Source: Tahibacter harae (GTDB lineage: Bacteria; Pseudomonadota; Gammaproteobacteria; Xanthomonadales; Rhodanobacteraceae). Taken from it: a DNA stretch of 64,000 nt. The stretch spans positions 330,242 through 394,241 of the forward strand of contig NZ_JANFQO010000003.1 of assembly GCF_024437735.1 (NCBI RefSeq), read 5' to 3'. Below the pieces are notes generated by a model. It saw nothing but the letters and a program-made list of their open reading frames with translations, did not search any database and was not told the DNA's origin. Position numbers and translations under genes: made by a program. Shown in pieces: positions 1 to 8,597 of the stretch (the first letter of the stretch is position 1; each line of letters starts with the position of its first letter).

Positions 1-216
1 GCCCGGTCCAGTGGCATCCAGCTCGAATCCTTTGCCAGGTTGCAGTTCATTCTAGTGGGGTGGTTCGTGGAACGACGCGCGCGGGCCGATTTCGCTGCCG
101 GGCAGCGGTGATGGCGAGGTGCCCGGCCGGCAGAGCGGCGGTGGGATCTCCCGCCCTGCGGCCGCGGTGATCCTGAATTGGTCCGAAGAGCCGTCCTGCC
201 GCCACGCTGCACCCGC

Positions 217-256
217 TTTTTTGCGCCCGTCCCGCTTCAACGCAGGGCGCAAAAAA
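217..256. repeat. Perfect 12-bp inverted repeat
   Basis: The arms TTTTTTGCGCCC (217-228) and GGGCGCAAAAAA (245-256) are exact reverse complements around a 16-base loop. In RNA the U tract would sit at the 5' side of the hairpin and be paired with A's, so it lacks the unpaired 3' U tail of a normal terminator in either direction. A third copy of GGGCGCAAA follows at 266-274. It may be a protein-binding palindrome or a relic of an older terminator. Confidence 0.5.
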
Positions 257-511
257 GGGTTGACAGGGCGCAAAGCCAGACGCCATGCGGAGGAGGCGCA
301 TCCGCCCCCTGTGTCAAGGGTTGTACACAGCCCCCGCCAGGCGGGCCGGACCGTTGCGACAAACGCGCCAAGTGCCGCAGATTACTTTTTTAAGACAATT
401 TAACCCATTGATTCGGAACGAATATGGCGAATTGATTAAAGAATCGCCAAGCCGAGGCGAAGCCCGTATTTACGGCCTTTGCGCGCGTCTGTCCGGGCTT
501 GTTCCACAGCT

Positions 512-534
512 TTATCCACAGGTCTTGTGGATAA
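512..534. promoter_or_regulatory. Pair of inverted perfect DnaA boxes
   Basis: TTATCCACA lies at 512-520 and its exact reverse complement TGTGGATAA at 526-534, five bases apart. Both match the DnaA-box consensus TTATNCACA without mismatch. A weaker box-like TTGTACACA is at 321-329 and an AT-rich tract lies between. The boxes precede priA, a replication-restart gene, so DnaA-linked control is possible. An origin is also possible, but dnaA, dnaN and rpmH are not in view. Confidence 0.55.
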
Positions 535-780
535 GCGGCAAATCCTTTTCAAAACAGTCGACTGCGCCAGATTGCTAATAATTTGACCAGGAATGTCGCC
601 GGGCCGCCGGGCAGGCAAGGCATAGCGCACGTACCGGTAACTTCTTCCCGCCCTGGCGCAGGGGCGCGGGCTGGCCGGAAATCCGGGTTTTCACCTCGCC
701 AGTCCGGTAGCCGCCGCTCCGCGACAGGGCAACCCATGCGACCATAGGCAGGTTTCGACCAGCGGCCAGAACCGCCGTCC

Positions 781-2958
781 ATGCCTGAAATCCTGCGCGT
801 CGCCGTTCCTGTTCCGCTGCCGCAGCTGTTCGACTACCGCGCGCCGCGCGGTGTGCGGGTCGCTCCCGGCTGCCGCGTGCTGGTGCCGTTCGGGCCGGGG
901 CGGCAGGTCGCCGTGGTGGTCGGCAGCGCGGCGCACAGCGAGGTGGATCCGGCGAAGCTGAAATCGGTCAGCGCGGTGCTGGACACCACGCCGCTGCTGG
1001 GCGAGGAACTGCTGGCCACGCTGCAATGGGCCGCGCGCTACTACCAGCATCCGCTGGGCGCGGTGCTGGAAACTGCGCTGCCGGTGGGGCTGCGCCAGGC
1101 CAAGCCGCTGCCGTTCGAAGGCTATCGCGCGCTGGCGCTGAGCGCGGACGGGCGCGCGACCAGCGCCGACACCCTGCGCCGCGGCACGCGCATCCGCACC
1201 TTGTTCGAGCGGCTGGCGGCGGGTCCGCTGACGTATGCAGCGCTGGATGTCGCGCTGCCTGGCTGGCGCGACAGCGCCGCGGCGCTGCGCCAGCGCGGCC
1301 TGATCGAGACGGTCGCCGTGGCCGCCAGTGCCGAAGTGGCGCCCTGCACCGCCGCGCCGGCCCTGAACCCGGCCCAGGCCGAGGCCGTGAGCCGTATCGC
1401 GGCCCAGCTGCAGCGCTTCCAGCCCTGGCTGCTGCAGGGCGTGACCGGCAGCGGCAAGACCGAGGTGTATCTGGGCCTGATCGAGCACGTGGTCGCCGCC
1501 GGCCGCCAGGCCCTGGTGCTGGTGCCGGAGATCGGCCTGACCCCGCAGACCCTGCGCCGCTTCCGCGACCGCTTCGGCAACGGCGTGCATGCGCTGCATT
1601 CCGGCCTGGCCGAAGGTGAGCGCTCGCGCGCCTGGCTGGCGGCGGCACGCGGCGAGGCCCAGGTCATACTCGGTACGCGCTCGGCGGTGTTCGCGCCGCT
1701 GCCGCGGCTGGGGCTGATCGCGGTCGACGAGGAACACGACGCCTCCTACAAGCAGCAGGACGGCTTCCGCTACCACGCCCGCGACCTGGCCGTGGTACGC
1801 GCGCGGGCGCTGGGGATTCCGGTGGTGCTGGGCTCGGCCACGCCGTCGCTGGAAAGCCTGGCCAACGCCGCCTCGGGCCGCTACGAAAAACTGTTGCTGC
1901 CGCTGCGTGCAGGCAGTGCCCAGCCGCCGCAGCTGCGCGTGGTCGATGCGCGCCGCACCCGCCTGAGCCACGGCCTGGGTCCGGAACTGCTCACCGCCCT
2001 GCGCGCCACCCTGGCGCGCGGCGAACAGGCGCTGATCTTCCGCAATCGCCGCGGCTACGCGCCGGTGCTGCTATGCCACGACTGCGGCTGGCATGCGGAC
2101 TGCGAACGCTGCGCCAAGCCCATGACCTTGCATCGCCAGCGCGGGCGGCTGGTCTGCCATCACTGCGAAGCCGAGCGGCGCGTGCCGGTGCATTGCGAGG
2201 AATGCAACAGCACCAACCTGATGCCCCAGGGCCAGGGCACCGAACGCCTGGAAGAAGCCCTGGGCGAACTCTTCCCCGATACCGCCCTGGTGCGCATAGA
2301 CCGCGAGACGACGCGCCGGCGCGGCGCGCTGGAAGCCCTGCTGGACCGGCTGGGGCCGAACCAGCCCGGCATCTACATAGGCACGCAGATGCTGGCCAAG
2401 GGGCATGACCTGCCCAACCTCACCCTGGTCGCCATCCTGGGCGTGGACGAAGGCCTGCACAGCATCGACTTCCGCGCCAGCGAACGCCTGGGCCAGCTCA
2501 TCGTGCAGGTGGCCGGCCGCGCCGGCCGCGCGCACAAGCCCGGTACGGTACTGCTGCAGACGCATCATCCGGATCACCCGCTGCTGGCGCGGCTGCTGCG
2601 CGGCGGCTATGCGGCGCTGGCCGAGGAACTGCTGGCCGAGCGCCGCGCCGCCGAGCTGCCGCCGTATGCGCACCTGGCCCTGCTGCGCGCCGAGGCCAAG
2701 GAAATGGCCGCCGTGGAAGAATTCCTGCACGCCTGCGCCGCCGCCGCCGGTGCCGTCGAAGGCGTGGACCTGAGCGGGCCGATTCCCGCCCCCATGCCGC
2801 TGCGCGCCGGACTGGCGCGCGCGCAATTGCTGCTCTCGGCGCTGGACCGCACCCGCCTGCAGGCGGCGCTGCCCGGCTGGCTCGAATCCTGGCGTCAGCT
2901 GCCCTCGGCGCGGCGCGTGCGCTGGTCCCTCGATGTGGACCCCATCGACCTGTATTGA
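781..2958 (+). CDS. priA: Primosomal protein N' (PriA replication-restart helicase)
   Basis: PriA is a 3'-to-5' superfamily 2 DNA helicase that recognises abandoned replication forks and recruits the primosome so that DnaB can be reloaded. The 725-residue length matches the family (E. coli about 732). An N-terminal fork-binding region of about 190 residues is followed by Walker A (GSGKT, near residue 223), a DEEH Walker B box (near 316) and eight zinc-binding cysteines arranged in C-x-x-C pairs between about residues 431 and 480. Helicase motifs V and VI follow (GTQMLAKGHD, QVAGRAGR). The ATG start is the only good one, although no strong Shine-Dalgarno is seen. ndh begins 21 bp downstream on the same strand, so the two may be co-transcribed. 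Confidence 0.96.
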   Translation: MPEILRVAVPVPLPQLFDYRAPRGVRVAPGCRVLVPFGPGRQVAVVVGSAAHSEVDPAKLKSVSAVLDTTPLLGEELLATLQWAARYYQHPLGAVLETALPVGLRQAKPLPFEGYRALALSADGRATSADTLRRGTRIRTLFERLAAGPLTYAALDVALPGWRDSAAALRQRGLIETVAVAASAEVAPCTAAPALNPAQAEAVSRIAAQLQRFQPWLLQGVTGSGKTEVYLGLIEHVVAAGRQALVLVPEIGLTPQTLRRFRDRFGNGVHALHSGLAEGERSRAWLAAARGEAQVILGTRSAVFAPLPRLGLIAVDEEHDASYKQQDGFRYHARDLAVVRARALGIPVVLGSATPSLESLANAASGRYEKLLLPLRAGSAQPPQLRVVDARRTRLSHGLGPELLTALRATLARGEQALIFRNRRGYAPVLLCHDCGWHADCERCAKPMTLHRQRGRLVCHHCEAERRVPVHCEECNSTNLMPQGQGTERLEEALGELFPDTALVRIDRETTRRRGALEALLDRLGPNQPGIYIGTQMLAKGHDLPNLTLVAILGVDEGLHSIDFRASERLGQLIVQVAGRAGRAHKPGTVLLQTHHPDHPLLARLLRGGYAALAEELLAERRAAELPPYAHLALLRAEAKEMAAVEEFLHACAAAAGAVEGVDLSGPIPAPMPLRAGLARAQLLLSALDRTRLQAALPGWLESWRQLPSARRVRWSLDVDPIDLY

Positions 2959-2979
2959 AGGCAAACGTGTGAGCAATCC

Positions 2980-4257
2980 ATGCAATCGCAGCAAAAACCC
3001 CATGTCGTCATCATCGGCGGCGGTTTCGGCGGGCTGTGGGCCGCCCGCGCCCTGGCCGGCAGCGCGGTGCGGGTCAGCCTGATCGACAAGGTCAACCATC
3101 ACCTGTTCCAGCCGCTGCTGTACCAGGTCGCCACGGCAGGACTGTCCATGCCCGATATCGCCGCGCCGCTGCGGCATATCCTGCGCAACCAGGCCAATGC
3201 CACGGTGCTGCTGGGCGAAGTCAGCGAGATCGACCACGCCCGGCGCCAGGTGCGCTGCACCGACGGCAATGCGCTGGACTACGACTACCTCATCGTCGCC
3301 AGCGGCGCGCGCCATGCCTATTTCGGCCACGACGAATGGGCCGCCCACGCGCCGGGCCTGAAAACGCTCGACGACGCCTTGGTCATACGCCGCCAGGTGC
3401 TGACCGCATTCGAGCGCGCCGAGGCCGAGCCCGACGCGGCCCGCCGCGCCGCCTGGCTGAACTTCGTCGTCATCGGCGGCGGCCCCACCGGCGTGGAACT
3501 GGCCGGCACTCTGGCCGAGATCGCACGGCACACCCTGCGCCGCGAATTCCGCCGCGTCGATCCCGCCACCGCACGGGTAATGCTGGTGGAAGCCGGTCCG
3601 CGCGTGCTGGCCGCGCTGCCGGCGGAACTTTCAGTCAAGGCGGAAAAACAGCTGCAGCGCCTGGGCGTGGAGGTGCTGACCGGCCGCGCGGTGACCACTG
3701 TCGACGCTGACGGCATAGCCTTGGGCGAGGAACGCATCGCGGCGCGCAGCGTGCTCTGGGCCGCCGGCGTGGCGGCCTCTCCGCTGGGCCGCCAGCTGGG
3801 CGCACCGCTGGACAAGGCCGGGCGCGTGCTGGTGCAGGATGACCTCAGCCTGGCCGGGCAGCCGGAAATCTTCGTGATCGGCGATCTGGCCAGCAAGCAG
3901 CAGGACGGCCGCCCGCTGCCCGGCGTGGCGCCGGTGGCCAAGCAGATGGGCACGCATGCGGCCAGGACAATCCTGGCACGCCTGCGCGGCCAGCCGGCCA
4001 GACCGTTCCGCTATTCCGACGTGGGTTCGCTGGCGACCATAGGCCGCATGGCCGCGGTGGCCGACCTGGGCCGGATCCGCCTGTCCGGCATCCTGGCCTG
4101 GTGGTTCTGGCTGTTCGTGCACATTTTCTTCCTGATCGGCTTCCGCAGCCGCCTGATCGTGCTGATCAACTGGGCCTGGTCGTACTGGACCTACCAGCGC
4201 CACGCGCGAATCATCGTCGGCCAGCAGCCGGCCACGCCGGAAGACCGCAGCGCCTGA
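2980..4257 (+). CDS. ndh: Type II NADH dehydrogenase (NDH-2)
   Basis: This is a single-subunit, non-proton-pumping NADH:quinone oxidoreductase of the respiratory chain, an FAD flavoprotein on the inner face of the cytoplasmic membrane. Two dinucleotide-binding motifs are present: GGGFGGLWAA near residue 13 for FAD and GGGPTGVELAG near residue 168 for NADH. The FAD-binding VIGDLAS motif lies near residue 307, followed by the quinone-site-like AKQMG. A hydrophobic, tryptophan-rich C-terminal segment (about residues 368-400) probably anchors the protein to the membrane. At 425 residues it has family length. A hairpin shared with the convergent rpoH follows the stop codon. It could be labelled FAD-dependent oxidoreductase, but both motifs and the C-terminal anchor fit NDH-2 well. 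Confidence 0.92.
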   Translation: MQSQQKPHVVIIGGGFGGLWAARALAGSAVRVSLIDKVNHHLFQPLLYQVATAGLSMPDIAAPLRHILRNQANATVLLGEVSEIDHARRQVRCTDGNALDYDYLIVASGARHAYFGHDEWAAHAPGLKTLDDALVIRRQVLTAFERAEAEPDAARRAAWLNFVVIGGGPTGVELAGTLAEIARHTLRREFRRVDPATARVMLVEAGPRVLAALPAELSVKAEKQLQRLGVEVLTGRAVTTVDADGIALGEERIAARSVLWAAGVAASPLGRQLGAPLDKAGRVLVQDDLSLAGQPEIFVIGDLASKQQDGRPLPGVAPVAKQMGTHAARTILARLRGQPARPFRYSDVGSLATIGRMAAVADLGRIRLSGILAWWFWLFVHIFFLIGFRSRLIVLINWAWSYWTYQRHARIIVGQQPATPEDRSA

Positions 4258-4268
4258 TCGCAGAAACG

Positions 4269-4294
4269 ACGACGGCCCCTCGCGGGGCCGTCGT
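4269..4294. terminator. Hairpin between convergent ndh and rpoH
   Basis: An 11-bp perfect stem (4269-4279 with 4284-4294) closes a four-base TCGC loop in the 62-bp space between the two convergent stop codons. Read on the minus strand the stem is followed by a short T-rich tail, so it fits best as the rpoH terminator. It could also slow ndh transcripts. Confidence 0.75.
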
Positions 4295-4319
4295 GTGCTG
4301 TTGCGGTGTTGCCTGTGAT

Positions 4320-5186
<867 letters not shown>

Positions 5187-5216
5187 GGCTTGAAACCTCC
5201 AATACTGGAACACAGG

Positions 5217-5243
5217 TTAGCACTCGCCTACACAGAGTGCTAA
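5217..5243 (-). promoter_or_regulatory. CIRCE element (HrcA operator) in the rpoH leader
   Basis: The left arm TTAGCACTC (5217-5225), a nine-base spacer (5226-5234) and the right arm GAGTGCTAA (5235-5243) match the CIRCE consensus with no mismatch in either arm and the canonical spacing. It lies 30 bp upstream of the rpoH ATG, between the start codon and the predicted promoter, where bound HrcA would block transcription. CIRCE usually controls groESL and the dnaK operon. Here it puts the heat-shock sigma factor under the same repressor. Confidence 0.95.
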
Positions 5244-5291
5244 GTGCGCCGGGAGTTCCCTGTTCGGGACGTCGCCCAGCGAACGGCGATT

Positions 5292-5297
5292 AGTGTA
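5292..5297 (-). promoter_or_regulatory. Possible extended -10 of the rpoH promoter
   Basis: On the minus strand TACACT is preceded by TGG, giving a TG-n extended -10 element about 106 bp upstream of the rpoH ATG and upstream of CIRCE. No good -35 hexamer is found at 16-18 bp, so this is a weak prediction. Confidence 0.3.
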
Positions 5298-5424
5298 CCA
5301 GCAAGTACAGGAAAAGGGTTAGGGCGCTGTGAAAACGTTATTACGCTTTGGCGCCATAATCGGCGGAACCTTCTAGAAGCCTGATTCAGCTGGACTTTCC
5401 CCCTCGCCGACCGGCATAAGCCGG

Positions 5425-7476
5425 TCATTGCGATGGCAGCGGTTCAGCCTCGTCGCCCTCTTCCAGCAAGCCCTGCAACAGCAGCACCAGTGTCGTCAGT
5501 TGGCGCGGCAGCTGCTTGGACGCCGCCTCGCGCCAGTGCTGCAGCACGGTATGCAGCTGGCGCGCGGTGTTTTCAAGGCCGAGCACGGCAAGTTCGTCGG
5601 CCAGGCCGCGCAGCCGCCGCAGCGCCGAGGCCGGCTGCTGGCGCAGCCCCTGGCGCGCCCACAGCACCAGTTCTTCGCGCACCTTCTCCAGCAACGCCTG
5701 CAGCGCGCCACGCGGCGGTGCCGGCGGCTGGCCGGGCAAGGTCTGCGCAGCGGCCGGACTGGCCTGCAGCACGACGGCGCGCTGCGCCGTCAGCAGGCTC
5801 AGCGGCATCAACCGGACTTCGCCCTGGACCAGGCTGGCCGTGGCCGCGATGCGCCGCGGCGGATCGTCGCCGTCGGCCAGCAGCGCTGCCAGGGCATCGA
5901 CTGCGGACGGCGCGGCCGTCTGGTACGGCAGGGCCAGCTGCACCTCATCGCCGGGCTCGGCCTGTTCCGCGTCGTCGGCGCAGAGCAGGCGCGCGTACAG
6001 GGTCTGCTCGGCCGCGTCCCAGCCCCAGTCCAGCACCGCCGCCACTGGCAGCACGTGCACATGAGCAATGGCCTGGCGCGGCCGCACGAAATCCGGCTGG
6101 GCCGTGCGCAGGTGCCGTGCCAGCGCCGCGCCGCCGGGCTGGCGCAGCGGCGCCGCCAGTCCTTCCCAGGACTGCGCCGACAACGGCAGCACGCTGGTCT
6201 GGCGCGCCAGCGCGGAAATGTCCACCAGACCGTTGGCGCGCCGCCGCGCACCGCGCGTGACGACCTGCGCCGCGGCCAGCTGGCGCAGATTCTGCCCGGC
6301 CACCCGCCGGCCCAGCAGCGGCGTGGGCGCCTGCCCGTCTACCCGCGGCCAGCTGCGTTCCAGCACGGTGACGGCCAGGGTGTCCGGATCGGCGAACAGG
6401 ATGCGCGCGCCGTCGCTGCGCGCATCGCTCCAGCATTGCAGGCCCAGCGAGACCAGCTTGAGATGATCCAGCGCCACTTCGCCGCGCACACCCACGCCGA
6501 GGATCTGGCTCGCCGGCAGCACCGGCTGGGCCTGCGCTGCCGCCTGCGTGGCCGCGGCCAGCCGCGCCGCGGTTTCCGCCAGCACCTGCAACAGGCGCAG
6601 CGGATCAAAGCGGCTGGAGCGGTCGGCCTGGTCCTGTATCAGTTCGCGCAGCTCGGCCAGGCATCCCGCCGGCCAGCTCCAGCCCTGCGCGGCCAGGCGC
6701 TGCAGCAAGGCCGCGTGCGCCGCCTCCAGCCCGCTCCAGTCCTGGCTGCTACCGTCCAGCCAGAGCCGCGCGAGGAAGGCGTAGACGTCCTCGACCAGCG
6801 CCAGCTCCTGCGCATCCAGCCCCAGCGCCGCCGTGCGCGCATTGCGCGGCGCCAGCTCGATCACTGCATCGGCCAGCCCGCCGGCCTGGCGGAAGGCCCA
6901 TACCGCAAGGGCCACATGTTCACAATTCCCGCCGAGGCGGCAGTCGCAGCGCGCATGCGACAGATTGCGCCGCGAAAAAAAACGCACGCTGCACAGCGGC
7001 AGATGCGCCACCGGCGCCGGCGCTTCCGGCCGCCACGCCGCCAGGCGCACCACCGGCGCGGCCGCGGCCTGGCGCGCCGCCTGTTCCAGCATCGCCGGGG
7101 CGAGGGCGGCAGCCAGGGCCGCATCGTCGAATTCGCCCGGGCTCCAGGCGGTTTCTGCTGCGGCCGGCGCGGTTTCCGCCGCCGGCGCCGAGGCCGCGAG
7201 CCAGTGCTGATAGGCCAGCACCAGGGTCACCCGATGCCGGCACAGCCCCGCCGCGGGACAGGTACACAATGCCTCGCGCAGCGATTTGCCGACCGCGAGA
7301 CTGGCGCGCTGCCCGTCCTCGTACTGCGCATGCACCGTGGCCTGCGCATCGACCTCGATCTGCGGCAGACGGCCCTCGGCGATGTCCTTCTGCGCCCGCT
7401 TCACGAAGCCGGGATTGGCCAGCGCGGTCAGCGCCTCCACGCCGAGTTCGGCCAGATCGGCCCGCCGCGTGCTCAT
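5425..7476 (-). CDS. yehQ: SWIM zinc-finger protein, YehQ-like
   Basis: Last gene of the five-gene Yeh block. The 683-residue protein has two SWIM-type metal sites of form C-x-C-x(5)-C-x-H: C71, C73, C79, H81 and C177, C179, C185, H187. SWIM domains bind zinc and are found in DNA- or protein-binding proteins such as SWI2/SNF2 enzymes and MuDR transposases. The remaining 500 residues are alanine- and leucine-rich helical sequence without a motif I recognise. Translation very probably starts at the ATG that overlaps the preceding VWA gene's TGA (ATGA), rather than at the upstream in-frame start. A 7-bp hairpin (5409-5426) covers the stop codon. The role is unknown; a substrate- or nucleic-acid-recognition subunit is inference. 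Confidence 0.85.
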   Translation of the reverse strand: MSTRRADLAELGVEALTALANPGFVKRAQKDIAEGRLPQIEVDAQATVHAQYEDGQRASLAVGKSLREALCTCPAAGLCRHRVTLVLAYQHWLAASAPAAETAPAAAETAWSPGEFDDAALAAALAPAMLEQAARQAAAAPVVRLAAWRPEAPAPVAHLPLCSVRFFSRRNLSHARCDCRLGGNCEHVALAVWAFRQAGGLADAVIELAPRNARTAALGLDAQELALVEDVYAFLARLWLDGSSQDWSGLEAAHAALLQRLAAQGWSWPAGCLAELRELIQDQADRSSRFDPLRLLQVLAETAARLAAATQAAAQAQPVLPASQILGVGVRGEVALDHLKLVSLGLQCWSDARSDGARILFADPDTLAVTVLERSWPRVDGQAPTPLLGRRVAGQNLRQLAAAQVVTRGARRRANGLVDISALARQTSVLPLSAQSWEGLAAPLRQPGGAALARHLRTAQPDFVRPRQAIAHVHVLPVAAVLDWGWDAAEQTLYARLLCADDAEQAEPGDEVQLALPYQTAAPSAVDALAALLADGDDPPRRIAATASLVQGEVRLMPLSLLTAQRAVVLQASPAAAQTLPGQPPAPPRGALQALLEKVREELVLWARQGLRQQPASALRRLRGLADELAVLGLENTARQLHTVLQHWREAASKQLPRQLTTLVLLLQGLLEEGDEAEPLPSQ

Positions 7477-8597
7477 GCGCGGATCTTCCCGGCCAGCCAC
7501 GCCGCCAGCTCGCCCGGCGTCATCGCGCCGACCTGGGCGCCGACCTTGACCAGCCGCGCCGCGGTCTCGCGATCGAACGCGGGCGTGGCCGCCGAATCCA
7601 GCGCAGCCAGTCCCAGCACCTGGGTACCGGACTGCACCAGCGCCTGCACCCGCCGCACCAGTTCGGCGGCATCGCGTCCTTCAAAAAAATCGCTGACCAG
7701 CACGACGATGCTGCGCGCCGGATTGGCTATGCAGCCTTGCGCATAGGCCACGGCCTTGGCGATGTCGGTGCCGCCGCCCAGTTGTACCTTCATCAACAAT
7801 TCCACTGGATCGGATACATCGCGCGTCAGGTCCACCACTTCGGTATCGAACGCGACCAGCCGTGTCGACATACCGGGCAGGTTCCACAGGCAGGCAGCCA
7901 TCACCGCCGAATGGATCACCGAATCGACCATGGAGCCGCTCTGGTCCACCAGCAGGATCAGCTCCCAGCGCTGCACATGCCGGCGCGAGCGGCTGGCGAA
8001 CACGGGATCCTGGATATAAAGCCTGCGCCGCTGCGGATCCCAGCGCGCCAGGCTGGCGCGCACCGTGCGCGCGAAATCGAAATTGCTGGCCGCTTTCACG
8101 CGCGAGCGCCGGCGCCGGTCGCGCGGCCCGGCGAAGGCCTGGCGCACCTCGGCCGCAAGTTTCTCCATGATCCGCCGCACCACTTCGGCGACGATGCGCC
8201 GCGCCGCCGCCAATACCGCCGGGTTCATCAGGTGCTTGGTCTGCAGCACCGCACGCAGCAGGCTTTCCGACGGTTCCAGGCGTTCCAGCACGTCGAGATT
8301 GGTCACCACCTCGGTGATGCCGTAGCGCTCGACCGCGTCCTGCTCCAGGCGTTCTATGACTTCCTGCGGAAACAGGCGGTGGACGTCGTTGATCCATTCC
8401 GGCGTGGTCAGCTGCGAGGCGCCGTCGCCGCCGCTGCGCTCGCCGCGGCGGGCGCGCTCGGGATCGCGGCCGTACAACCATTCCAGGGCGGCGTCGGCGC
8501 TGGCGATCTCGCCGTCCAGGCCGCCCAGGGACTGCTGCGCGGCCTCGCCCAGCAGCAGGCGCCAGCGTTGCAAAGGCGCGGGTATTTTCAAACTCAT
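7473..8597 (-). CDS. yehP: VWA (CoxE-like) domain protein, YehP-like
   Basis: The 374-residue protein has a helical N-terminal half and a C-terminal von Willebrand factor A domain (about residues 212-374). A complete metal-ion-dependent adhesion site is visible: D-x-S-x-S at D218/S220/S222, T277 in GGGTD, and D303 in VSDFFEG. VWA proteins of this type pair with MoxR AAA+ ATPases, acting as metal-dependent adaptors that hand substrates to the ATPase or are remodelled by it (known for CoxE-CoxD, RavA-ViaA and NorD-NorQ). Its start and stop codons both overlap neighbours as ATGA, indicating coupled translation with the DUF5682 and SWIM genes. No signal peptide is seen, so it is probably cytoplasmic. 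Confidence 0.9.
   Translation of the reverse strand: MSLKIPAPLQRWRLLLGEAAQQSLGGLDGEIASADAALEWLYGRDPERARRGERSGGDGASQLTTPEWINDVHRLFPQEVIERLEQDAVERYGITEVVTNLDVLERLEPSESLLRAVLQTKHLMNPAVLAAARRIVAEVVRRIMEKLAAEVRQAFAGPRDRRRRSRVKAASNFDFARTVRASLARWDPQRRRLYIQDPVFASRSRRHVQRWELILLVDQSGSMVDSVIHSAVMAACLWNLPGMSTRLVAFDTEVVDLTRDVSDPVELLMKVQLGGGTDIAKAVAYAQGCIANPARSIVVLVSDFFEGRDAAELVRRVQALVQSGTQVLGLAALDSAATPAFDRETAARLVKVGAQVGAMTPGELAAWLAGKIRA

Larger units (their letters stand above)
1..780. other. 780-bp non-coding leader with DnaA boxes and AT-rich stretch
   Basis: No convincing gene is present; the open frames here are short, overlap one another and have no family resemblance. The stretch holds a perfect 12-bp inverted repeat (217-228 and 245-256), a TTGTACACA near-match to a DnaA box (321-329), an AT-rich tract (about 381-450) unusual for this GC-rich DNA, and two perfect DnaA boxes at 512-534. 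The promoter of priA probably lies in the right part, but I see no strong -35/-10 pair. Confidence 0.6.

Noticed and set aside
119..403. Short frames in the 780-bp leader
   Set aside because: They overlap one another on both strands, have no start signals and end in the AT-rich tract.
317..534. Chromosomal origin
   Set aside because: Only two perfect DnaA boxes and no dnaA, dnaN, recF, rpmH or rnpA in view; kept as a regulatory or origin-like observation only.
691..1971. Long open frame on the minus strand antisense to priA
   Set aside because: Its residue content is typical of antisense frames in GC-rich DNA (Gln-, Arg- and Ala-rich) and it lacks motifs; priA is certain.
5187..5213. GTG start giving a nine-residue longer RpoH
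   Set aside because: It abuts the CIRCE element and has no ribosome-binding site; the ATG with GGAGG is far better.
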